Source: Nonomuraea jiangxiensis
GTDB taxonomy: Bacteria; Actinomycetota; Actinomycetes; Streptosporangiales; Streptosporangiaceae
Direction: 5' to 3'
Assembly (NCBI RefSeq): GCF_900099965.1
Contig: NZ_FNDJ01000016.1
Span: forward strand, 204,433 to 268,432
Length of the DNA: 64,000 bases
Shown: positions 1 through 9,993 of the stretch, piece after piece
Layout: every line of letters starts with the position of its first letter
How positions within the stretch are numbered: position 1 is the first letter of the stretch
The notes under the pieces: generated by a model
The model's input: the letters and a program-made list of their open reading frames with translations, nothing else
What the model was told of the DNA's origin: nothing
Databases searched by the model: none
Made by a program: the position numbers and the translations under genes

Positions 1-382
1 GCAGCCGGCCGTACGCGCGGCGCACTGTGGCCAGGCGTTCGGCGTCGTCGATGCGGCCGACGACCTCGTCGGCGAAGTCCGGCACCTGCTCGCCCGGCGG
101 CAGCCTGGCCAGGGCGTCGTCGTGGCGGCGCGCGGCCCGGCGCTGGTTGCGGACCACGTTCGTGGCGATCCCGAGCAGCCAGGGCCGCAGCGAGCCGCCC
201 TCGACGTCGATCCGCCCCCGTAAGCGCCAGGCCTCCAGGAAGGTCAACGCCGTCACGTCCTCGGCCGTGGACCAGTTGCCGGTCAGGCGGAAGGCGTGGT
301 TGTAGACGGATTTGGAGCACTCGTCGAAGAGCTGGCCGAACGCCGCCTTGTCCCCATCACGTATGCGGACTCGCATCGACAT
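1..382 (-). CDS. ECF-type RNA polymerase sigma factor, 3' end cut off by window edge
   Basis: The minus strand reads MSMRVRIRDGDKAAFGQLFD and continues in frame to base 1, so about 127 residues are visible and the rest lies outside the window. Sigma-70 region 2 is clear: a YNHAFRLTG segment, then AEDVTALTFLEAWR and PWLLGIATNVVRNQRR, the usual core-binding and -10 recognition helices of ECF sigma factors. The protein would direct RNA polymerase to a small regulon. I chose ATG 382 because AGAGG lies 9 nt upstream; GTG 388 and ATG 376 are in-frame alternatives. Region 4 is not visible, so the ECF group cannot be assigned. Confidence 0.85.
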   Translation of the reverse strand, partial: MSMRVRIRDGDKAAFGQLFDECSKSVYNHAFRLTGNWSTAEDVTALTFLEAWRLRGRIDVEGGSLRPWLLGIATNVVRNQRRAARRHDDALARLPPGEQVPDFADEVVGRIDDAERLATVRRAYGRL

Positions 383-463
383 ATCCACATACCTCTACTG
401 TCCGCCGAGCCCCGTCGAGTTCCGCCTCCCTCGACGGGGGTCCGCATGCTCAGGAGAGTGCGA

Positions 464-1633
464 TCACGCCTGGCCGGCCTCGAAGTACGCGGCCAGGTCC
501 GGGTCCAGGTCCGGCACGTCGTACGGCATGCCGCCGTTCCGGAGCGACATCGTGGCCATGTATCCGGCCGCCACGCTCATCCGGGCCGCCACCGGGGAGG
601 TGTCCGTCACCCCGCCCTCCCGGACGAACCGCAGGAACTCGGTCATGATCTCCGGGTCCGCGCCCCCGTGCGTGCCCTGCGCCGCCGGCACCTTGTACGC
701 GATGTCGCAGTCGTCCCGGTATCCCGTGGGCCCGGTGTTCCAGACCTTGACCATGTCCCCCGGACCGTCCCCGAAGTTCTCCAGGCGACCCTCCGTGCCG
801 ATGACCGTGTAGTTGCGCACGTAGTCGGGGCTGAAGTGGCACTGCTGGTAGGCGGCTATGACACCGTTGTCGAGGCGCATGTTCATGACCGACACGTCCT
901 CCACGTCCATCACGTGGTGCAGGTCCTTGCGCGCGGTCGGCGGCCACTCGTACTCCTGCAGCCAGTTGTCCGGACGCGGCGTGCCGGGGGCGCGGCGCGG
1001 CAGGTCGCCGTAGAGCATAAGGTCGCCGAACGCGTTGACGCGGGTGGTGTAGCCACCGGCCAGCCAGTGGATGACGTCCAGGTCGTGCGCCGCCTTCTGC
1101 AGCAGCAGGCCCGTGGTACGGGTGCGGTCGGCGTGCCAGTCCTTGAAGTAGTAGTCGCCGCCGTACGAGACGAAGTGGCGCACCCAGACGGTCTTCGGCT
1201 CGCCGATGACGCCCTTGCGGATGATGTCGCGCATCAGGCGTACCACGCCCATGTGGCGCATGTTGTGCCCGACGTACAGGCGGGTGCCGGTGTCGCGGGC
1301 GGCGCGCAGGATGCGGTCGCAGCCCTCCACCGTGATCGCCATCGGCTTCTCCAGGTAGACGGCCTTACCGGCCTGGAGGCAGTCGATGGCCAGGCGCTCG
1401 TGCGTGTCGTCGGGCGTGTTGACGATGATCGCGTCGAGGTCGCGCCTGGCGAGCAGCTCGCGGTAGTCCTCGGTAAGGAACTCCGCCTCGAACCGTTCGG
1501 CCTGCCGTTTGAGCACCGCCGGGTCGGAGTCACACAGGGCGGCCACGACCGCGCCCCCGCCCGGGCGGTGTCCGGCCAGTGCGAGGCTCGCCCGCAGGCC
1601 GAGGCCGATGACTCCGATGCGCAGGTCTTCCAC
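464..1633 (-). CDS. Gfo/Idh/MocA-family NAD(P)-dependent oxidoreductase
   Basis: 389 residues. The N-terminus reads RIGVIGLGLRAS, a Rossmann nucleotide-binding loop, and the signature LEKPMAITVEGCD (the Glu-Lys-Pro motif of the family, with Lys a catalytic or coenzyme-contacting residue) follows at about residue 90-100. A C-terminal alpha/beta substrate domain completes the usual length of about 390. The family oxidises or reduces sugars, inositols and amino sugars; the substrate here cannot be told. The open frame extends to 1717, but GTG 1633 has AGAAGGGA 6 nt upstream and lets the protein begin right before the Rossmann strand. It is divergent from tdh. Confidence 0.85.
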   Translation of the reverse strand: MEDLRIGVIGLGLRASLALAGHRPGGGAVVAALCDSDPAVLKRQAERFEAEFLTEDYRELLARRDLDAIIVNTPDDTHERLAIDCLQAGKAVYLEKPMAITVEGCDRILRAARDTGTRLYVGHNMRHMGVVRLMRDIIRKGVIGEPKTVWVRHFVSYGGDYYFKDWHADRTRTTGLLLQKAAHDLDVIHWLAGGYTTRVNAFGDLMLYGDLPRRAPGTPRPDNWLQEYEWPPTARKDLHHVMDVEDVSVMNMRLDNGVIAAYQQCHFSPDYVRNYTVIGTEGRLENFGDGPGDMVKVWNTGPTGYRDDCDIAYKVPAAQGTHGGADPEIMTEFLRFVREGGVTDTSPVAARMSVAAGYMATMSLRNGGMPYDVPDLDPDLAAYFEAGQA

Positions 1634-2046
1634 AGAGGTCCCTTCTCTTCCGAGCCGGTAAAGGTGATCTTCGAGCCGGTGAAGGCGGTCCTCGCGACGA
1701 GCGGGCCTCCGGGTCATGTGAGCCCGAGCCGTCAGGGCTCACTGGAGACTAGCGCCAATTTATGCAAGTAACTAGCTTTAATCCTGCACATTCGAGCACC
1801 ACAGGGCAACTGTGTCCCCTGGGTGACAGCACTACGAGAACAGCAGCCGCTCCGCGTGGTCGAGTGCGAGGCCCTCGCCGCCGAGCGTGACGCACCCGGA
1901 TCAAGCTGCTTGCGTGATCGTGCCCGCCTTCGGGGGCCCTGCCCGCGTGAAGCTGAGCTGTGGGGGCACTTAAGAATCCCTCGATGGACACGTCCCGAGC
2001 GGAGCGGGCACAGTGCGTTAGGTTCGGACCGAGGGGGAATTGAGCC
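1634..2046. promoter_or_regulatory. 413-bp divergent intergenic region between the oxidoreductase and tdh
   Basis: No convincing gene. It contains an imperfect direct repeat GAGCCGGTRAAGG (about 1654 and 1680), a hairpin TGAGCCC/GGGCTCA (1719-1725 and 1735-1741), an A/T-rich patch around 1745-1790 (TATGCAAGTAACTAGC) that is a plausible promoter or repressor half-site for the leftward gene, and a possible -10 TAGGTT at 2019-2024 for tdh. GAGGGGG at 2031-2037 is the tdh ribosome-binding site. Exact promoter positions are uncertain. Confidence 0.4.
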
Positions 2047-3146
2047 ATGAAAGCGCTGGTCAAGGAGAAGGCCGGGCCCGGACTCCGGCTGGTGGACGTG
2101 CCGGAACCCGAGGTGGGCCCGGGCGAGGTGAAGATCCGGGTCCTGCGGACCGGCATTTGCGGCACCGACCTGCATATCCGGAAATATGATGACTGGGCGC
2201 GGCAGACGCTGAAGCCTCCGATCATCGTGGGGCACGAGTTCTCCGGGCACGTGGTCGAGGTGGCGCCGGGCGTCGAGGACATCTCCGTCGGCGACCTCGT
2301 CAGCGGCGAGGGACACCTCGTGTGCGGCAAGTGCCGCAACTGCATGGCCGGCCGCCGGCACCTGTGCCGCAACACGATCGGCCTCGGGGTCAACAGGGAC
2401 GGCGCGTTCGCCGAATACCTCACCCTGCCCGCCTCCAACGTCTGGGTGCACCGGGTCCCGGTCCACCCCGACGTCGCGGCCATCTTCGACCCGTTCGGCA
2501 ACGCCGTACACACCGCCCTGTCCTTCCCCCTGGTCGGCGAGGACGTGCTGATCACCGGGGCCGGCCCGATCGGGCTGATGGCGGCGGCCGTGGCCACGCA
2601 CGTCGGCGCCCGGCACGTGATGATCACCGACGTCAGCGACGAGCGACTCGCCCTGGCCGGCAAGCTCGGCGTCTCCCTCGCGCTCAACGTCTCCAGGACC
2701 ACCATCGGCGAGGGCATGTGCCAGCTGCACCTGCGCGAGGGGTTCGACGTGGGGCTGGAGATGTCGGGCAACCCCGCGGCCATGCGAGACATGATCGCGA
2801 ACATGACCCACGGCGGGAAGATCGCGATGCTCGGCCTGCCCGCGGAGGAGTTCGCCGTCGACTGGGCCACCATCGTCACGTCCATGATCACTATCAAGGG
2901 CGTGTACGGCCGCGAGATGTACGAGACCTGGTACAACATGTCGGTCCTGCTGGAGAAGGGCCTCGACCTCACCCCGGTGATCACCGACCGGTTCCCGTAC
3001 CAGGACTTCGACGCCGCCTTCGACACGGCCGCCAGCGGCCGTACTGGCAAGGTCATCCTGGACTGGAGCGAAGAAGCCCGGCCGGGGAGAGCGAGGAACG
3101 AGCCGACGGAGGCCGAAGCGGCCCCGACCATGGACAGGAGCGCCTG

Positions 3147-3147
<1 letters not shown>
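2047..3147 (+). CDS. tdh: L-threonine 3-dehydrogenase
   Basis: 366 residues; zinc-dependent medium-chain dehydrogenase that oxidises L-threonine to 2-amino-3-ketobutyrate with NAD+. Visible residues: catalytic zinc Cys38 with Thr40/His43 (GICGTDLH), His63-Glu64 (GHEFSGH), structural zinc Cys93, 96, 99 and 107, and the NAD loop GAGPIG at 171-176. The next gene, which overlaps by one base, encodes the enzyme that consumes the product, so the identification is firm. It carries about 25 extra C-terminal residues, rich in Arg, Glu and Pro, beyond the roughly 341 of E. coli Tdh. The start has GAGGGGG 9 nt upstream. Confidence 0.95.
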
Positions 3148-4316
<1,169 letters not shown>

Positions 4317-4319
4317 GTA

Positions 4320-4356
4320 TTCTCCCGCCTGGGGAGAAACGACCAGAGCGGGAGAA
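4320..4356 (+). terminator. Stem-loop region after kbl with two alternative pairings
   Basis: TTCTCCCGC (4320-4328) pairs perfectly with GCGGGAGAA (4348-4356), and its first half can instead pair with GGAGAA at 4333-4338, making a smaller competing hairpin. No T-run follows. It lies 4 nt after the kbl stop and 50 nt before the lysR-type gene, so it may be a terminator, a read-through control element or an operator. Confidence 0.4.
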
Positions 4357-4405
4357 GGCGGATGGCAACCGAGCCCACCTCACAGAGTGAGGCTGAGGAA
4401 CGCGC

Positions 4406-5308
4406 GTGATAGACACGCGGCGGTTGCGTACGTTGCGCGCGGTGGCCGACCACGGCACGGTCACCGCCGCCGCTGCCGCGCTGCACCTCACTCCCTCCGC
4501 CGTGTCCCAGCAACTGGTCGCGCTGGAGCATGAGGTGGGGCACCGCCTGTTCACGCGGGACGGGCGCGGCGTGCACCTGACCGCCGTGGGCAAGATCATG
4601 CTGGGCCACGCCAACGAGGTCCTCGCCCAGCTCGAACGCGCCGAGGCCGAGGTGGCCGCGTACACCACCGGCGAGGCCGGCGAGGTCACCGTGGCCTGCT
4701 TCGCCACCGCGATCAGCGCCGTGCTCTCCCCCGCCATCGCGAGCCTGCGCGTCACGACACCCGGGCTGCACGTACGCGTACTGGACGCCGAGGGCGACCA
4801 CAGCCTGGCGATGCTGCTGGACGGGGAGGCCGACCTGGCCGTCACCGTCGAATACCGGGGCGCGCCCGACGCCGCCGACCGCCGGCTGTCACGCCTGCCG
4901 CTCTACGCCGAGCCGTTCGACCTGGTGCTGCCGCACGACCATCCGCTGGCCGGGTCGGCCACGCTGGTGTCGCTGGCCGCCGAGACCTGGATCGGCCCCT
5001 ATCCGGGCAATCCGGTGCACGACGTGATCACGTTCGCGTGCCAGCAGGCGGGCTTCACGCCGAACCTGGCACACTGCTCCGACGACTTCCGCGCCGTGGT
5101 GGCCCTGGTGGGCGCGGGGGCGGGGGTGGCGCTCGTGCCACGGCTGGCGTTGCGTGACATGGCGCCGGCGGGGATCGTGGTGCGCCACACGCCGGGTCCG
5201 GAACGCCGCGTCTTCGCGGCCACCCGCCGGGGCGCGGACTCCCATCCGCTGCTCCGCCCGCTCCTGTCGGCCCTCCGTACGGTCGGCGCCTCCCTCGGAA
5301 CCGAGTGA
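4406..5308 (+). CDS. LysR-family transcriptional regulator
   Basis: 300 residues with the family's standard layout. A winged HTH occupies about residues 2-61 (FxAVADHGTVTAAAAALHLT then SAVSQQLVALE), a linker helix follows, and a periplasmic-binding-protein-like effector domain runs from about 90 (GEVTVACFATA) to the end. The start is GTG 4406. It lies in the same direction as tdh-kbl, 89 nt downstream; whether it controls that operon is unknown, since LysR genes more often lie divergent from their targets. The effector cannot be inferred. Confidence 0.9.
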   Translation: MIDTRRLRTLRAVADHGTVTAAAAALHLTPSAVSQQLVALEHEVGHRLFTRDGRGVHLTAVGKIMLGHANEVLAQLERAEAEVAAYTTGEAGEVTVACFATAISAVLSPAIASLRVTTPGLHVRVLDAEGDHSLAMLLDGEADLAVTVEYRGAPDAADRRLSRLPLYAEPFDLVLPHDHPLAGSATLVSLAAETWIGPYPGNPVHDVITFACQQAGFTPNLAHCSDDFRAVVALVGAGAGVALVPRLALRDMAPAGIVVRHTPGPERRVFAATRRGADSHPLLRPLLSALRTVGASLGTE

Positions 5309-5369
5309 AACAGTCTGACTTATCCGGACATCTCCTCAGGTGTGTTCGCCGATCGGAAGGACCACCTCC

Positions 5370-5915
5370 ATGGGGCCACCTGAGCCCGAACAGCGCTTCG
5401 AGGAGATCTATATGGCGCATTATCCCGCCGTCGCCACCTACGTACGGCGGCGTGCCGGCTCGCCGGACGACATCGCGGACGCGATAGCGGAGACGTTCAC
5501 CACGGCCTGGCGGCGGCTGAACGACATCCCCCAGGGCGACGAGGCCAGGCTCTGGCTGTACGGCGTCGCCAGGCGCGTCCTCGCCAACCACTTCCGCGCC
5601 GAGGAACGCAGGACGGCCCTGGCGTCACGGCTCCGCGAGGAGGTCAGGACCTGGCCGGAGCCCGTCAGAGACCACGGGCAGGCACACGAGGCGTTCATGC
5701 GGCTCCCCGACGCGGACAGGGAACTGCTCGGCCTGGTCGCCTGGGAGGGCCTCAGCGGGCAGGAGATCGCGAAAGTGCTCGGCTGCTCGCGCGGGGCCGC
5801 CAGGATCCGGTTGCACCGCGCCCGCAAGCGACTGGCCAGGGAGCTGGCCGCACTCGACCCCGACCTCACCGGCTACGGCAGCCGAGCCGTCTCTCTCGCG
5901 GAAGGCCGGTCATGA
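5370..5915 (+). CDS. ECF-type RNA polymerase sigma factor
   Basis: 181 residues. Region 2 covers FEEIYMAHYPAVATYVRRR through AEETFTTAWRR-like helices (here IAETFTTAWRRL), and region 4 is LSGQEIAKVLGCSRGAARIR, the -35-binding HTH. I start at ATG 5370 because GGAAGG lies 9 nt upstream; the frame opens from GTG 5340. The stop overlaps the next gene by the ATGA pattern, so the two are co-translated. The membrane protein downstream is therefore a candidate partner or anti-sigma factor, although it lacks the classical HxxxCxxC zinc motif. Confidence 0.88.
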   Translation: MGPPEPEQRFEEIYMAHYPAVATYVRRRAGSPDDIADAIAETFTTAWRRLNDIPQGDEARLWLYGVARRVLANHFRAEERRTALASRLREEVRTWPEPVRDHGQAHEAFMRLPDADRELLGLVAWEGLSGQEIAKVLGCSRGAARIRLHRARKRLARELAALDPDLTGYGSRAVSLAEGRS

Positions 5916-6757
5916 CCCAGGACCTCGACCACGTCGTCGCCCGCTTCGCCGCTCCGCCCGTCACCGAGGCCGGCGGGGGCGCCCTCGACCTGATGCGCGA
6001 GATCATGACGGAGGAACGTCCGCGTCCCGCCCGGCGGGTGCTCCGATGGCGGATCGCCGCACCGACGGGCGCGCTGCTGACGGCCCTCGTCCTGACGGTG
6101 ACCTGGCTGATGCCGACCTCCACCGCCTCCGCGCTCGACATCAAGCAGCAGGACGGCTATTACGTCATCCAGATCAAGGACCTGTACGCCGACCCGGAAA
6201 GCTACGAGACCCAGTTGCGCTCGGTCGGCCTGGACGTCTCTCTCACGGTGGTCCCCGCCACCGCCGCCTTCGAAAGGATGGTCTTCCCCAGCTCGCCGAA
6301 CCACGAGCACATCACCGAGATCAAGGGCATCGACCCGCCGGGCCCGTGCGACAAGCTGGGCGGCTGCGCCATCGGGGTGAAGATCCCCGTCGGCTTCAAG
6401 GGCGCGGCCCAGATCAACGTCGGCAGGAAGGCCAGGCCCGGCGAGCGTTACCTGGCCTTCACCAGGTGGGATGCCAAGGGCGAGCCCATGTACTGCGTCG
6501 CGTACCGCAACAAGACCGTCGCCGAGGTGCGGGAGATGCTGCGGGAGCGGGGGATCGGCATCGAGGAGTTCACGGTGACGACCCGCGGCACGCGGGGTGG
6601 CGACTACGAGGTGCGGGACTCGGTGCCCGACTCCTGGTTCGTGAGCGGCGGCTCCCTCCTCGCATCTGATGTGGCCAGCGCCCAGGTAGGACCCGAGCCG
6701 CTGGATCAGGAGTTCGTCGACGACAACGAGAAGGCAACCGACTGCCCCGCATCTTGA
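5912..6757 (+). CDS. Single-pass membrane protein coupled to the ECF sigma gene
   Basis: 281 residues. A cytoplasmic N-terminal segment of about 45 residues precedes one hydrophobic helix (about 49-70, IAAPTGALLTALVLTVTWLM), followed by an extracytoplasmic domain of about 210 residues with paired Cys (CDKLGGC). This topology and the 4-nt overlap with the sigma gene resemble membrane-bound partners of actinobacterial ECF factors, but no named domain is recognised. It may sense an envelope signal; that is inference. Confidence 0.7.
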   Translation: MTQDLDHVVARFAAPPVTEAGGGALDLMREIMTEERPRPARRVLRWRIAAPTGALLTALVLTVTWLMPTSTASALDIKQQDGYYVIQIKDLYADPESYETQLRSVGLDVSLTVVPATAAFERMVFPSSPNHEHITEIKGIDPPGPCDKLGGCAIGVKIPVGFKGAAQINVGRKARPGERYLAFTRWDAKGEPMYCVAYRNKTVAEVREMLRERGIGIEEFTVTTRGTRGGDYEVRDSVPDSWFVSGGSLLASDVASAQVGPEPLDQEFVDDNEKATDCPAS

Positions 6758-6781
6758 TCTACGAGGTAGCGTGCGGTCTTT

Positions 6782-7990
6782 ATGAGCTCGCGAAACATGC
6801 CTTACCGCACGCTGCTCGGCCTGCCAGGGGTGACCTGGCAGGCCGTGCTCGGCTTTCTGGCGCAGCTCACGCAGCAGGTGGCGCCCGTGGGGATCGTGCT
6901 GGTGATCCAGTACGCGAGCGGCTCGCTGGCGCTGGCGGGGGCGACGGCGGGGGCGTTCTCCGTCGGGGCGGGCATGGGCAGGCCCGTGCACGGGCGGCTG
7001 ATGGACCGGCACGGGCCGGGGCCGGTGCTGGTCGCCACCGCGCTGGTGCACACGGCGGCGCTGGTGGCGCTGGCCATCCTCGCCCGCGGCGGTCCGCCGT
7101 CATGGTGGGCGATGGTGGCGCTGGCCTGGCTGGCCGGGGCCGGGCTGCCGCCGATCTCACTGAGCATGCGGATCGCATGGGGGCGGCGGATGGCCGACTC
7201 CGGGCGTACGGCGGCCTACAGCCTCGTCTACCTGGTACAGGAGCTGGCCTTCCTCATCGGGCCGCTGGTGTTCGGGCTGCTGATCGCGGTGACAGCGAGC
7301 GGGGCGCCGGCACGCGACGCGGGGACCGTGGCGTCCTCGTCGGTGGCGCTGGTCGTGGTGGCGGTGGCGGCCGGGCTCGGCACGCTGGCCTTCGCGCGGG
7401 CGCTGCGGGCGGGCTCGGTCACGGCGACGCGGGAGCGCGGCCGGGTGTTCGCGGACCGGCGCATGCTGGTGCTGGTGTCCGTGGTGGCGCTGCTCGGCGG
7501 GACCCTCGGGGCGCTGCAGGTGGGGCTGCCCGCGCTGGCCGCCGCCCGCGACGCACCCGCTGCCACCGGGTTGCTGGTGGCGGCGCTGTCGCTGGGCGGG
7601 ATCGCGGGGGCCGCCGTCTATGGGGCCCGGTCCTGGGCGTCGTCCCCCGCGGTGCGGATGGTGGGGTTGCTGCTGGCGCTGGGGGTCGCGGTGGCGCCGC
7701 TCGTACTGATCGAGGCGTTGCCGGTGGTCTGGATCGGGCTGTTCGCCGCGGGGCTGGCGTTCAATCCGGCGATGACCACGACGTCGTTACTGGTGGACGA
7801 GCTCGCTCCGGCGGCGCAGGCCGAGGCGTTCGGGTGGGCCTCCACGGCCGTGGGGATGGGGAGCGCGGCGGGGTCGGCGGTGGCCGGGGTGGTCGGGGAG
7901 GGATACGGGGCCTCCGCGCCCTTCCTGGCGGCGACGGCGTTCGCGCTGGTGGGGGCGGGGTTGGCCGGCACCTTGCGCAGGCGCGGGTAG
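6782..7990 (+). CDS. MFS transporter
   Basis: 402 residues, almost wholly hydrophobic with about 12 transmembrane segments in two halves joined by a charged loop near residue 210-225 (ATRERGRVFADRR). The loop between helices 2 and 3 has GRPVHGRLMDRHGPG, the degenerate MFS motif A. Substrate unknown; drug or metabolite efflux is typical. It starts 24 nt after the preceding membrane protein and may be in the same transcript. It converges with the GTPase genes, with only 8 nt between stops. Confidence 0.85.
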   Translation: MSSRNMPYRTLLGLPGVTWQAVLGFLAQLTQQVAPVGIVLVIQYASGSLALAGATAGAFSVGAGMGRPVHGRLMDRHGPGPVLVATALVHTAALVALAILARGGPPSWWAMVALAWLAGAGLPPISLSMRIAWGRRMADSGRTAAYSLVYLVQELAFLIGPLVFGLLIAVTASGAPARDAGTVASSSVALVVVAVAAGLGTLAFARALRAGSVTATRERGRVFADRRMLVLVSVVALLGGTLGALQVGLPALAAARDAPAATGLLVAALSLGGIAGAAVYGARSWASSPAVRMVGLLLALGVAVAPLVLIEALPVVWIGLFAAGLAFNPAMTTTSLLVDELAPAAQAEAFGWASTAVGMGSAAGSAVAGVVGEGYGASAPFLAATAFALVGAGLAGTLRRRG

Positions 7991-7998
7991 GGCGTGGC

Positions 7999-9993
7999 TC
8001 AGGCTCTGGCGGGCCCGTCCGCTCCGGCCCTGGCCAGGTCGAGTGCCTCGACGAAGCGGGCGTACCTGTCCAGCTCCGCCTCCACGGGGTCCAGTACGTA
8101 CGCCTTGCCGACCTGGCCGACGGCCTCGCGCAGGGCCCGTGCCGTACGGCGGGCTCTGCGCCTGCCGCCCGCCCAGGCCGCCAGCCGGGACAACAAGGCG
8201 ACCAGAACGCCCGCGACCGCGCCGCCCACCAGCGAAACCGTCGGCCACGGCACCACGCCCACGGTCGGGAGCGGCGGCGGAGGCAGGCGCAGATAGTCCA
8301 TCCCGAACAGCACCCCGAGCCACAACGCGCCGACCACCATGGCCAGGAACACCAGCCACTGTAGGACATTAACAACCCGCCACCACCTGGGCCGTTTCGT
8401 GGCCCCGACGGAGGTCCTGGCCACCGCCTTGTCCACCGCGTCCGCCAGTTCCCCGGTACGGGACCTGGCCGCCTGCCGCACCGCCGCCTCCCACGGGCCC
8501 GGCAGCCCCGCCGCGGCCGCCTCGCCGACGTCTCTAATCGCCGTCTCGACCTGAGCCCGCTGTACGGCCGACGCCGCCGGAACCGAGGTACGCCCGACGA
8601 TCTCCCTGCCCGGCCGGGCGGACGGTGCCATGGCGCCGATGCGCAACCGCCGGAGCGGGTCGGGCCGGAATTTCCGTACCCACCGGGTGACCGGCCAGCC
8701 GGTGGCGACGACCGCCCGGTGCCGGTGTCCCTTGGCCACGGCCTCCACCACCAGCGGCACGCCGGCGGCATCGGAGAGCGCACGGGTGAGCGCCTTCCCG
8801 AGCCCCGCCACCCGCCTTTCGCCACGCTCGGCGGCCCCATCAGCGGCGCCTCCCGTCTCCTGCCGCCCAGCCTCCTGCCGCTCTGCCCCCTGGGGGACGC
8901 GCCCGCTCATCAGCACCCCGCCACCGGACACCGCCGACCCACGCCTGGCCTTTTCACGACCGTCGCCGGATGCCGCCGCCTCGCCCCTGGCCCCCTCGCG
9001 ACCGTCGCCGGATACCGCCTCGCGCCCGGCTCCCCCGCGACCGTCGCCGGATGCCGGCGGCTCGGGAGTGCCGCTTGGCGACAGCGCTTCCCCGTCGCCT
9101 TCCGCGGCGTGGGGTGGCGCCTCCGTGCGGGTCGCGGCATGCGAAGGTCCGGCGGGCTTGGTTCCCGTGCGCGGGGCCGGCTCCACCGGGCCGGCCGTGG
9201 CGAGGTGGTCGGCGGCCGTGGTGATGTCGGCGGCCAGCCGGGCGGACCAGGACTTGCGTTCCGAGACGCGGTCGCCGAGGAGCGCGCGAAAGTCGGGCAT
9301 GCCCGTACCGGTACGGGCCGAGACGGCGAGCACCGGAACGCCCCCGAGGCCGTCGTCCTCCAGGAGGCGGCGCAGGTCGCGTACGCACCGGTCGACGGCC
9401 TGCGGCGGTAGGCGGTCCACCTGGTTGAGCACCACCAGCATCACGTCCCGGTGCCTGGCCAGCGGACGCAGGTAACGCTCGTGGAGGGCGGCATCGGCGT
9501 ATTTCTGCGGATCCACCACCCAGACCAGCAGATCGACCAGCTCCACCAGGCGGTCCACCTCCAGGCGGTGGGAGAGCCGGATGGAGTCGTGATCGGGGAG
9601 GTCCAACAGGACAAGCCCGGACAGGTCGGAAGCGGCGGGGGCGGAGTGGCGGCGCGGGACGTCCAGCCAGTCGAGCAGCGGGCCCGCACCCTCTCCGTCC
9701 CAGAGGGCGGCCTGCGCGGTGGCGGTCGTCGGCCTGGTGACGCCCACGGCCGCCAGGTCCTCCCCGGCCAGGGCGTTGTAGAGCGACGACTTGCCGCTGC
9801 CCGTCGCCCCGGCCAGCGCGGCCACGGTGTGCTCGACGGAGAGACTTCGGCGGACTCCGGCCCGCCCGGCGACCGCCCGCGCGCCGGACACCGCCCGCTC
9901 GGACAGCCGCCCGTCGGCCAGCGAGGCCGCCTCCAGCAGGGCCGCCAGCCGGGATTCGAGGGACGGCCCCTCCTTACGGCGCAGCAGCTTCAC
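7999..9993 (-). CDS. Dynamin-like/YfjP-type GTPase with membrane-anchored C-terminus (second of a pair)
   Basis: 664 residues. The N-terminal G domain shows GATGSGKSS (62-70), DLPDHDS (131-137) and NQVD (190-193). A middle stretch of about 120 residues is low complexity with repeated SGDGRE/SGDGRG units, and two hydrophobic segments near 540-610 (WLVFLAMVVGALWLGVLFGM and VGGAVAGVLVALLSRLAAW) suggest membrane insertion. It overlaps the upstream GTPase gene by 4 nt (ATGA). Streptomyces carry the adjacent dynamin-like genes dynA and dynB, which stabilise FtsZ rings at sporulation septa; this pair is a candidate equivalent, but I cannot prove orthology. Confidence 0.8.
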   Translation of the reverse strand: MKLLRRKEGPSLESRLAALLEAASLADGRLSERAVSGARAVAGRAGVRRSLSVEHTVAALAGATGSGKSSLYNALAGEDLAAVGVTRPTTATAQAALWDGEGAGPLLDWLDVPRRHSAPAASDLSGLVLLDLPDHDSIRLSHRLEVDRLVELVDLLVWVVDPQKYADAALHERYLRPLARHRDVMLVVLNQVDRLPPQAVDRCVRDLRRLLEDDGLGGVPVLAVSARTGTGMPDFRALLGDRVSERKSWSARLAADITTAADHLATAGPVEPAPRTGTKPAGPSHAATRTEAPPHAAEGDGEALSPSGTPEPPASGDGRGGAGREAVSGDGREGARGEAAASGDGREKARRGSAVSGGGVLMSGRVPQGAERQEAGRQETGGAADGAAERGERRVAGLGKALTRALSDAAGVPLVVEAVAKGHRHRAVVATGWPVTRWVRKFRPDPLRRLRIGAMAPSARPGREIVGRTSVPAASAVQRAQVETAIRDVGEAAAAGLPGPWEAAVRQAARSRTGELADAVDKAVARTSVGATKRPRWWRVVNVLQWLVFLAMVVGALWLGVLFGMDYLRLPPPPLPTVGVVPWPTVSLVGGAVAGVLVALLSRLAAWAGGRRRARRTARALREAVGQVGKAYVLDPVEAELDRYARFVEALDLARAGADGPARA

